Part shown: positions 24,700-33,435 of the stretch, piece by piece
Position numbering within the stretch: the first letter of the stretch is position 1
Layout: the number at the start of each line of letters is the position of its first letter
Origin: Saprospirales bacterium
Lineage (GTDB): Bacteria > Bacteroidota > Bacteroidia > Chitinophagales > Saprospiraceae
Direction of reading: 5' to 3'
Length of the DNA: 64,000 bases
Assembly (NCBI GenBank): GCA_016703765.1
Contig: JADJBL010000001.1
Coordinates: 186,001-250,000 of the forward strand
Made by a program: the position numbers and the translations under genes
The notes under the pieces: model-generated
What the model was told of the DNA's origin: nothing
What the model saw: the letters and a program-made list of their open reading frames with translations, nothing else
Databases searched by the model: none

Positions 24700-27600
24700 T
24701 TAGAGTCCGGAGGGGTCAAACTGGCGGTTCGTGCCGAACCACTTGATGACCCGTTCGCCGAGTTCTTCCGCGTCGATATGGATGAGGTACACCCCGGCTG
24801 CGATCGGAATGCCTCTGGAGTTTTTCAAATCCCATTCCACATCCGGTGCATACTGGGCCTGTCGGATACCGCGATTGACCCCGACGGGAATCGCGCCACT
24901 CTCATCCCGGTTGTACTGGCGAATGAACCTGCCGTCCAGCGAATAGATCGTCACCACGCACTTGGCAGGCAGGTTGGTGATCTTCACGGTCGTGCTGAAC
25001 TGGTCGATTTCATAGGCAGAGTAGGCGTAGTATGGGTTGGGCGCCACATTGATCATATCGAGGGCCGATTCAACCCCTACTTCCGTCAGGTCGGTCGGGG
25101 CCGCGTTGGCAAACTCGAAGCGGTAGGCGTTGTAGCCATTGTTTTCATTCGTTCCTTTCGCCACGGCGTAGGGATTGTCCACCCGGAGCTTCACGGTGAG
25201 GTCGTTCGGGATCAGGCCCTGTTCGCCGCTGCCGAGCGGGAGCATTTCCGTGCCGGGAGCCATGAGCGGCCAGCCTGCCCAGGTGAGGTTCAGCATCACC
25301 TGAAGGGCTTCGTTGAAGTTGGGCTGTTTCTTCAGACGTTTGTAAATATCCTCACAACCGTTGTACTCCGTGTTGGACACGTAGATGAAGTGCTGCCCTC
25401 CGCCGATCATGTTGAAGATCGTGGTTTCCGTATTCGTTTCCAGGAAGACCTGCGAGGAGGGGTTGAACAACATATCGGTCGAGGTGGTCTTCCCGTCTTC
25501 ATAAAACTCGCAGAAAATGCTGCAATCGTATGCGGTGTTTTCGGCGAAGAAGATGTTCAGGCGGCGGCCCGTTTCGACGTCGATGGCATAACCGGGGAAC
25601 CAGCCCATGCCCTTGCGCGGTTGGCCCTCGTGGTCGTTCTCTCCGTCCGGGTCGGGCAGGCCGTTGTTGTCTCCGTCGTACTTGCCGACCGAGGCCTGCT
25701 GGCGGAGGTAAAACTGCCGCGCATCGCCGATAGTCGGGAGGCCCAGGTCGTTGGTATACACGCGGGAAGCGGATTCTACCACTACGGCGCGGCTCCACTT
25801 GCTCTTATCGGCTGTGAACACGATGTCGACGTTATTGGTCAGCGCCAGGGCTTCCGTAGATTTGTACAGGTTGCCGTTGGGGTTTAAATAACCCGGCGTC
25901 ACGTACACATTGTCCGGACGGGCATTGTGATCGGCCATCTGGAAGGGCACAAAATAGCCGGGGCCGATCTGGCTCAGCGCCTGGGTGGGATCCAGATCGT
26001 GATCCGTTTCGCCCACATCGGTAGCGACGTAGTTGGTAAAGGCCGAGAGAAAGCCTTCCCCAAAACCATCCGGAATCCCCGTAAACCATACCGGTTTGGC
26101 GATATCCGAATAGGTTTCTTCATACCCGATGGCGCCGTTTGAGGCGTCATCCTGGGTGCCTACATCTCCGGTTTGACCCAGGGTGATGGTAAAGCCGTAT
26201 TTGGCAATAATCTGCTCGTTCTGCTGGTCGAGGTCCGTATCCGAGCGTATGATGCCCTGGGAGGGATCGCTCAGATTGCGGAGTTCCCAGCGCACATCGT
26301 TGTCGAGTTTGCTGTTGCCCATGTTCTCGTCGTAGAAAGTGAGCAGGAACTGCCCGTTGACCACTTCGAGCGGGTTGTAGACCCGCACATTGATGGGGCC
26401 TCGTCCGCTCTGGTAGGTAATGCTTCCGTTAAAAGATCCGTCGAGGATGGCCTGGCGGGTCAGTTCGGAGATGTCGACAAAATTGCCGCCTACTCCCACC
26501 CCATCGAGGCGGGTCACGACGGGCCCGTCGCCATAGGTGCTGTTTAGGTCTATGTTTACGATCGGACGCGGGATAACCGTATAGGTCTTGATATTCCTGC
26601 GGCCTTCGAGGTAGGGGCGTTTCTGGCCGAAGGCAGAATCGGGTTCGAACTGGGCCCAGTTGTTATAGGCATAGGCAATAGACGAATAGTAGTACTTCTT
26701 GTGGTTTACCAGGCGGCGGTCGCTGACGGCAAACTGATCTTCGCTGATTTCGAAGGTGTGGCGCAAGCCGTTATCCAAACCGACGATCTGGGATTCGGGA
26801 TACCATACTTCGGCTGCGGGGTCGCCCGGGTCGGGTACAGAAGTCCAGTTGAACACCTCGGCGATGCCGTTCTTTATATCCACATTGGCGATGATCCGCG
26901 CTTTTTCCGGATCTCCATAGTCGCTACGGATCACGGAGGGGTCGGTCAATTGATAGAGGATATAGCCTTCGAAATTGTACGTGGTATCGATACCCGGAAT
27001 TTCCGGCGCAAGCAAATCCAGTTCTTCGTAAGCTTCAAATGCATTGTTGGAAGTAAGCGTGTCGTTGGTCAACACGGCGATGATCTTCCGGTCGAGCTCG
27101 ATGAAGTCGACATCCGGTGCATCCGGGCCATCGGTGATCTCGAAGCAGTTGTCGAACAGGTTTTGAGCAAGGTCATCGGCCACAAACAAACGGGTGATGT
27201 TGGGGCAAGGGTAGACCAGATCGGGCACCCAAACGGCGCCGATGATCAGTTCGTTGACGGCGCCCGGCTTGAGGAGGAAAGGCCCCGAAGCCTGGATGGT
27301 GCGGCGGTCGTACAAGGGCAGGGTTTCGGTGCACATGGACCAGCCGTCTCCCTTGTTGGGCGGATCGACAAAGGAATAGCGGATAATATCAGTACTGTTA
27401 ATATCATACGCGTCTTCCCCAAAAGTAAAGGGGGTACCATCGCGCCAGGAGCCGGTCAGGTAGCGGTAAAACTCAACGGCGATGTTGGGATCCGTAGTAC
27501 CCGGAGGCGGGTTGTTGAAGTCCCCTCTGTTGTAATAGGTAAAAGAAGACATTCCCAATTCGATCTCGTCGATCACATTTCCCTCGTTGTCCAGAATCGG

Positions 27601-28737
27601 CTGAAGAGGACCGCGGAAGTAGTCGATCCCGACGATCGGAATATCCACTCCGTAGGTAGGCACGCCGCCATCGCAGGTGGTGCCCGGGTCGCCGTCTGCG
27701 GCGTCGATATTATAGGTATAACCGAGGCCGCGAGCAGTATCGCAACCCACGTAGTCGTCGATGGAGCACCCGAGGTCGGGATCTGCCCACATGGCGAAGA
27801 AGGTGGAGTCAATATCTTCGATAGCCCGGTTGATCAGCTTGTAGCGCTGGAAGGTCATATCGTTGATCTCGTCGTTGGTGCCGTAGCTGAATGCCTGCAC
27901 CTGGATCTCCATCTGGATGGCGTTGCCCTGGGTTTCGCCGTGGATACCTCCGTTGTCGTTGTAGATCCAGAAGATCATCTGGTCGGGATAGTTCGGGACT
28001 TCGCAGCCACGAATCTCAATAACGGGGTAATCGCCGTCGAGCGGTTCGTAGTTGGTGTCGCCGTCGCGGTCGTGGAAACCGGCCAAGCCCTGATTGGTAT
28101 TGGGCAGGTCAAATTCATTGATCTCGAAAAAGTATTCGTTGCCTTTTGCCGGCCAGCCCTTCACGCCTTTCGGGATCAAACCCGGATCGTAATCTGAGCC
28201 CGTAGCAATGCTTTCATTGTAGAGGCGCAGGTGTTCGTCGATCTCCGTGGCGTAGACCTCAAAGAACCGGTCCCATTTTTCGCAGATCTCCACATCGGTC
28301 GTACCGTTGTCGGGATCGAGAGGCCCTGTCCAGAAGTCCGTATTTCCGGAGGGGTTGCCGTAGGTCTGGCAAGCTACTTTCAGGTTTCCTCCCGGGTCGA
28401 AGCCGCCGAGCCATACGCCACCGGCATAGATGGAGGATACTTCCGGTTCTCCCGGATCTACGTGGGGAACGATGTATTTTCCATCGTCGCCGTCCCACCA
28501 AGGGTCGCCCCCGGTGCGCAAGCGAGCGCGGACGTTATTGACCTTACCGCCCGTCAGGCGGTTCAAACCCTGGTCGATCTGTCCCTTCGGGGTCGTACAA
28601 TCCGCCCGGAAGGAAACATCGCTATTCGTCGAAGCAGGCTTTGCTTTGCCCTGCAACTGCGGATTGATGGTGGCTTCTGCCGATAGCAGCCACAACAAGC
28701 CGGCCAGGGTGAGCAAGTAATATTTTGCGAATCGCAT
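24700..28737 (-). CDS. 1345-residue secreted protein with T9SS-type C-terminal domain
   Basis: Signal peptide ends near LLSAEA (about 22). The long body has no enzyme motif I recognise. It contains acidic Asp-rich loops (DLGCSIDDYVGCDTARGLGYTYN, HDRDGDTNYEPLDGD, KYDGDNNGLPDPDGEN) that suggest calcium binding. The C-terminal ~110 residues (VAPNPYYAYSAYE, then VVTIYSLDGRFIRQY, WDLKNSRGIPIAAGVYLIHI) fit a T9SS type A-like/FlgD-like sorting domain. Encoded between a TonB-dependent receptor (32 nt upstream) and a PorV-like barrel, so probably a surface-exposed partner of that receptor. Function unknown. Confidence 0.78.
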   Translation of the reverse strand: MRFAKYYLLTLAGLLWLLSAEATINPQLQGKAKPASTNSDVSFRADCTTPKGQIDQGLNRLTGGKVNNVRARLRTGGDPWWDGDDGKYIVPHVDPGEPEVSSIYAGGVWLGGFDPGGNLKVACQTYGNPSGNTDFWTGPLDPDNGTTDVEICEKWDRFFEVYATEIDEHLRLYNESIATGSDYDPGLIPKGVKGWPAKGNEYFFEINEFDLPNTNQGLAGFHDRDGDTNYEPLDGDYPVIEIRGCEVPNYPDQMIFWIYNDNGGIHGETQGNAIQMEIQVQAFSYGTNDEINDMTFQRYKLINRAIEDIDSTFFAMWADPDLGCSIDDYVGCDTARGLGYTYNIDAADGDPGTTCDGGVPTYGVDIPIVGIDYFRGPLQPILDNEGNVIDEIELGMSSFTYYNRGDFNNPPPGTTDPNIAVEFYRYLTGSWRDGTPFTFGEDAYDINSTDIIRYSFVDPPNKGDGWSMCTETLPLYDRRTIQASGPFLLKPGAVNELIIGAVWVPDLVYPCPNITRLFVADDLAQNLFDNCFEITDGPDAPDVDFIELDRKIIAVLTNDTLTSNNAFEAYEELDLLAPEIPGIDTTYNFEGYILYQLTDPSVIRSDYGDPEKARIIANVDIKNGIAEVFNWTSVPDPGDPAAEVWYPESQIVGLDNGLRHTFEISEDQFAVSDRRLVNHKKYYYSSIAYAYNNWAQFEPDSAFGQKRPYLEGRRNIKTYTVIPRPIVNIDLNSTYGDGPVVTRLDGVGVGGNFVDISELTRQAILDGSFNGSITYQSGRGPINVRVYNPLEVVNGQFLLTFYDENMGNSKLDNDVRWELRNLSDPSQGIIRSDTDLDQQNEQIIAKYGFTITLGQTGDVGTQDDASNGAIGYEETYSDIAKPVWFTGIPDGFGEGFLSAFTNYVATDVGETDHDLDPTQALSQIGPGYFVPFQMADHNARPDNVYVTPGYLNPNGNLYKSTEALALTNNVDIVFTADKSKWSRAVVVESASRVYTNDLGLPTIGDARQFYLRQQASVGKYDGDNNGLPDPDGENDHEGQPRKGMGWFPGYAIDVETGRRLNIFFAENTAYDCSIFCEFYEDGKTTSTDMLFNPSSQVFLETNTETTIFNMIGGGQHFIYVSNTEYNGCEDIYKRLKKQPNFNEALQVMLNLTWAGWPLMAPGTEMLPLGSGEQGLIPNDLTVKLRVDNPYAVAKGTNENNGYNAYRFEFANAAPTDLTEVGVESALDMINVAPNPYYAYSAYEIDQFSTTVKITNLPAKCVVTIYSLDGRFIRQYNRDESGAIPVGVNRGIRQAQYAPDVEWDLKNSRGIPIAAGVYLIHIDAEELGERVIKWFGTNRQFDPSGL

Positions 28738-28769
28738 AGTCTCTATTTTTTATTAGGTTAAATATCTTT

Positions 28770-31700
28770 TCAGAAATTAAATATGGCGCCTATGTACATC
28801 CTTCGGGGCAAACTGTAGAAGTTCGGGTTCAGCATACGCCATTGATAAGACGCGAGGAAGGCCTCCGTATTGCCGCCGGTAGACTGCAACGCGTCCAAAC
28901 CGCGGGAAGAGGCCAGGTAGCCGTCGTCGGAAGGCGAACCGGTAGCAGAGTACACATTGATGATGTTTCTCTGGTTGAGCAGGTTCGCCACGCGGAAGTA
29001 CACGTTGACGATCAGCGGATTTTCCGAATCCGGGCTCGTGAGGTAAATGTCGCGGTCCACGCGGGCGTTGATGGTAAAGTTCCAGGGCAGGCGGGCGCCG
29101 TTGATCGAGCCGATCGTGCCTTCGCCGCCGAATTGGCTGGGTACGAGTTTCGCCGTGTAAGGCCGTCCGGAAACGGCAATAGCCTGGAGGTTAATGCCTG
29201 TATTGGCCAGCAGGTCCATGCCGAAGATGCTGGGGCCGTTATACCGCTTCCCGCTCCCATAGCGGTAGTCCATCGACAGGTTGAGGCGATGGCGCTCGTC
29301 GAAGCTCAGGGGATACAATACCCGCTGGATACCCCGGCTGGAAAGCCCCCGGGAGGAGTTGGCGTCCGAACCGGTTCCGTCCGAAAACTGGAGGGTATAG
29401 GAAGCCTGCAGGGAGACGTTGCCCGTGCGGCGCAGGTCGTATTGGAAGGTAAAGCCTTTCACCGTTCCGAAGTCGATGTTGTCGTAGGTTTCATAACTGT
29501 TGATCGGGGCTGCGACAAACAGGAAGGTGCGGCTCTGGATCATGTCGCGCAACTCCTTATAGTAAGCGGCGATTTTGATAGCCGAGGAAGCCGACAGTTT
29601 CTGCTGGAAGCCCACCTCGTAATCGATCGTCCGTTCCGGCCGAAGAGCCGGGTTGTTGCGGATACCCGTGCGCTCCTGGAAGTAGAAATATTCGAGAGGC
29701 GACGCAAGGGTGTTGGAGGGCGGACGCTGAGCAAGCACGTCGTAGTGCGCAAAGAAGCTCGCGTCGTTGGAGATCGGGAAGGAGAAGGCCATACGAGGCA
29801 TAAAGGTCGTCTGCTGCTCGTAGTCCTCGAAGGAGACGGAAGGGTCGAAGTCCCGGCTCTGGATGTTCGGGTCATCCACCGTATAGCGCGGGAACACCAG
29901 CTCGCCTCCGAAGATCTGGCGGGCGTCGTTTACTTCCGTGCCATTGGGCGAATACCACTGGTCGCCATTCCGGTATGCCTTTACGATCGCGCTTCCGTCG
30001 CTATCGACGTATACGTTGTAATCGTCGCCGATCGTCGCGGGGCGGTTGCCGCCGAAATTATCGTGAAAATCCTGTGCAGACATGATCTCATACAGGGCAT
30101 AAGGGTCTTTCAACACCTTGGTATTGGCGTCGAAGCGGTCGACCCGAAGACCCACGCGGAAGATGATATCCTTGTAGGTGAATTTGTCCTGTATCCAGGC
30201 CGCCGAATAGATCGGTCGGAAAGCGCCGACCGGGAAGGTTCGTACCCCATCGGCGTCGGTGGCGGTGAAGAATTCGTCGAAGGTCGCATCCTGCACATTG
30301 CCCAGGTAGTCGTAGCCGTAGTAATCCAGGATGTTCTGGCCGGTCAGTTCCCGCGAGGAGAACATATCCAGGCTCAGTTGATCCGGGGAAAGGCCGTCCA
30401 CATTGACAAACTCATTGACGCCGATGCCAAATTTGCTCCTTACGTTTTTGTAGAAGAGAAGGTCTTCCAGTTCGGTGGTGAATTTATCGTAGATCGGAAT
30501 AGCCACGCCGAAGACCACCGTATCGCCAACGATTTTGGAGGTATCGACGCCGAGGATGTTCCGGTTGGCTTGCTGGCGTCCGATCTGCCACAATGCGGTC
30601 GGGTTGAGGTCGTACCCGCGCTGGGTGCGCTGTTCGTACCAGATACCGATCTGCACGTTGTGGCGGCCGCCGTCTTTTGCTTTGGGAACGATCTCGAAAG
30701 AGGTGTTGGCGGTAAAGGTCAGGGTCTCGTTATCGCGTTTGCGATAGAGGTTGTACACACTGCCCACGTTGGAGTGGAGGTTCCAGGCCCTGGAATAGAG
30801 CTGGGAGACAAAACCGTTTTCAGCGAGGAATTCATCGACGCTGGACACATCCTCTAGTGCGTTGTTGTATGCTGCCAAAAAGGGGTTTTTATCCCCGGGG
30901 GTATACCCGGTAAACTCTTCGCGAAAGTCGCGGTGCTGGAGCGGAATAGGGTAGGGCCAGTTGGCCGGATCCAGCGGCGGGCCGAGCACGTTGACGTATT
31001 GATAATCGAATTTTCCAATATAACCATAGTCGAAAAAGCGGTCTTCATGACGGGGGTCCGCCAGATTGTAGAGCTGACGCTCATAACCGGCCTGAAGGGT
31101 ATAGGAGGCGTTCTGGATCAAAGCGCCCTTGCGCTCGCCACCCGGAACTGCGGGGCCTGCGCCTCCGCCCAGGCGGTGACGAAGGCGGACGTTCACCCGG
31201 TAGCGGGTGTCGTGCTCCGTGGGGTTATTGTGGCTGTTGAATACGTTCCACATACCTGCATCCCAGGCGGAAGGCGTAAACTGGTCTGCGATCTGGTAAT
31301 AGGTTCCGGAAACCGACATGTCCAGGCCTTTGGCGATCTGGGCGTCCAGTTTCCCGGTAAAATCGTAGCGGGTATTTTGCTCGTTGGGCTGGTATTTCAT
31401 TTCATTCACATCGTCAAATGTGGTGAAAGCTGCAGCGGGTACGTAGCTACCGCCAACCAGAAGAACGGGATTGGCCTCCAGTTCCGCCAACTTTTCTTTT
31501 TTAATCTGATAAACTGAAATGGCCGGCGGGTCGTCGTCCAGGCGGTCGAGGTATTGTCCGGACAGGCGGAAGCCGAGCACGGATTCCTTGTTCTTGTTGC
31601 GGATGATAGGGCCAGAAATGTTGGCCTGTCCCAGCAGGTAGCCGAAGGCGTCGAGGCCGTAGGAGGTTTCCGCTTCGAAGCCGCCGGAGAATTTTTCCGA

Positions 31701-32379
31701 AGGGCCTTTGGTCGTCACGGAGATCACCCCGCCGGTCACGTCGCCGTACTGGGCTTCCACCCCGCCGGTGATGACCTGGAGCTGCTCCACTTCCGTCTGA
31801 GGCGGCAGGTTGCCCGCTACCCGGATTCCATCGAGGAAGTAAACCGTGGCATTGGAGCGCGAGCCCTTGATCGTGATGTCGTCTCCTTCATCGGCAGAAC
31901 TCGTACCGGCCACGTTTGCGACGATGGCGTTGATGTTCTTGGAGGGGAGGCGCTGAATCTGTTCAGCGGTGACGAAACCACCGGTGGAGGTGTTATCCAC
32001 GTCAATCAGTGGAATCTTGTAGCCGGTCACGACGATCTTGAGGTCCAATTCAATCCCTTCCGATTCCAGCTCGACATCGAGGCGGGTGCCCTTGCCGGCG
32101 GCTACGATCACATCGGTGATGCGCTGCGTGGGAAAACCCACATAGCTCACTTCGACATCGTAGGTACCGGGATCGAGGTTGGTAAGGCTGTAATTGCCGT
32201 CGAAATCGGTATCCGAACCGGTTTCAAAGACGCCATTCTTTTTTAGCACCACGTTAGCACCAATAATCGCCTCTCCGGTTTCCTTCTCGATGATTTTCCC
32301 GTAAAGCGAGGTCTGGGCTATTATGGCAGTGCTACCCAGCGAAAAAAAACAACAGAGTGAGTAGTAAATAACGCGCCAT
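28770..32379 (-). CDS. TonB-dependent receptor; signal-peptide frame interrupted at a T8 tract
   Basis: The main frame (from about 32340 to 28770) has a carboxypeptidase-regulatory-like domain (GEAIIGANVVLKKNG, GNYSLTNLDPGTYDVEVSYVGF), a plug (LPSKNINAIVANVAGTSSADEGDDITIKGSRSN, VEQLQVITGGVEAQYGD) and a ~22-strand barrel ending in IGAIFNF. The ATG at 32379 reads MARYLLLTLLFFFAG then stops; removing one T from the T8 at 32342-32349 gives MARYLLLTLLFFSLG...IIAQ, a proper signal peptide joined to the main frame. A GTG start at 32252 would lack a signal peptide and is rejected. No SusD follows. First gene of the operon. Confidence 0.85.
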
Positions 32380-32436
32380 AAAATTCCGTTTTGTATGGTT
32401 TATTTCAATAAATTCCTTTCAAAGGGGCCGAACGCA

Positions 32437-32467
32437 CAATAATACTGAAAAGTGACAGTATCGCAAA
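32437..32467 (-). promoter_or_regulatory. Promoter of the TonB-receptor operon
   Basis: On the minus strand TTTG (32467-32464), exactly 19 nt, then TATTATTG (32444-32437), one mismatch from TAnnTTTG. It lies about 58 nt before the ATG at 32379. A second box, TACCTTTG (minus strand, 32532-32525), lies further upstream without a clear -33. Confidence 0.6.
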
Positions 32468-32677
32468 AAATTTTACCGCGCCCCGGCTCAAGGGCCATTC
32501 CGCTTGCCGGGACTTTCTCATCTGCAAAGGTAATCCCTCCCTTCCGGTATCCTAAGCCAAAAAATATGTATTAGTCAGGTTCCTAAAAAATCTTCCGCTT
32601 GCGCCTACTGTGGCGGGGCTTTCTATTTTTCGCCCTTTTGGTCTTTATTATGACAAAAAACCCGCTTGTATTGAACC

Positions 32678-32685
32678 TATCTTTG
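32678..32685 (+). promoter_or_regulatory. -7 box of the lipoprotein gene at 32704
   Basis: TATCTTTG, exact TAnnTTTG match, 18 nt before the ATG. No clear -33 element. Confidence 0.4.
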
Positions 32686-32703
32686 TGTGTTTAAAATCCG
32701 CCT

Positions 32704-33386
32704 ATGAGCCTTTTTCGCTACACCTCCTCTCTTTTCCTCCTCGCAGCGCTGAGCCTGACCTGCGCCAGGCCTGAAAAAGCCGAAGAGCCGAAGATCTTCG
32801 GCAACCTGTACGTTCGCTATCTGCAGGACGGAGGGCAGATCAAGGCCGAGGCTTCCTTCTTCGAGGGCGACTCGGCGCACCTGGCCCAGCCTATTAGCAT
32901 TCCGGGCGGGGTTTCTTTTCAGGGCAGCGGGATGGAAAGCCGCAATATTCAGGACAAATTGATCCGCTATCAATACGAAAACCGGCTCGACTACCCTGGC
33001 AAGTTTGCCTTTCAGGTCCAGGACGAGGCAGGCCAATCACACCGCTTTGCCCAGGAAATGCCGCCCGTTTTCGATTTTCTGATCCCCTCCTCTTTTTCGA
33101 AAAAACAGGGCATGGATCTGGAATTGCAACCCCTCCCTCATCTCCGGAAGAAGAACTGGCCCTCCTTTTTTCAGATAGCACGGGAAAGGCCTCCCTGATC
33201 GAAATTCCTGCCCCCATTTCCCAAAAGATATCCCTGAGTCACGAACAGTTGAGCAAGCTCAGTCCGGGGCCCAACCAGCTATACCTCGTGAAGAAGAAAA
33301 GGACCATTTCCCAGGAAGGGCCGTACAGGATTCATTTCGATATGGAGTTTTATACCACGGTTAAGGAGGCGCTTGTTTTAGATTAG
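32704..33386 (+). pseudogene. Hypothetical lipoprotein, frameshifted (probably an assembly indel)
   Basis: The ATG frame gives a lipoprotein signal (LLAALSLTCARP, Cys20) and runs to 33198 ending in an atypical KNWPSFFQIARERPP. A second frame continues the protein from about 33134 (SSPEEELALLFSDSTGKASL to EFYTTVKEALVLD, stop 33384-33386). One extra C in the C4 run at 33130-33133 joins them into 227 residues. Family not recognised. The stop lies close before the carB promoter. Either a true lesion or a sequencing deletion. Confidence 0.7.
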
Positions 33387-33404
33387 AGATATTATCTATC
33401 TTTG
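33373..33404 (+). promoter_or_regulatory. carB promoter
   Basis: TTG (33373-33375), 21-nt spacer, TATCTTTG (33397-33404), 31 nt before the carB ATG. The -33 lies inside the end of the upstream lipoprotein gene. Confidence 0.6.
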
Positions 33405-33435
33405 CGGGCAATTTGGTACCCTCCAATAGATTTTC

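Larger units (their letters stand above)
32380..32703. other. Intergenic region between divergent TonB operon and lipoprotein gene
   Basis: 324 bp without a convincing gene. It holds the TonB-operon promoter, an additional minus-strand TACCTTTG, and the TATCTTTG of the plus-strand lipoprotein. No hairpin or RNA gene recognised. Confidence 0.6.

Noticed and set aside
28842..30857. 671-residue plus-strand frame opposite the TonB receptor
   Set aside because: Composition is that of an antisense shadow; the receptor barrel is unambiguous.
32250..32252. GTG as start of the TonB receptor
   Set aside because: It would remove the signal peptide and the first strand of the regulatory-like domain that is readable upstream.
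32405..32521. 38-residue minus-strand ORF with a hydrophobic stretch, following a TACCTTTG box
   Set aside because: Its ATG is only 3 nt past the -7 box, so the transcript would begin after it; it also overlaps the likely receptor promoter.
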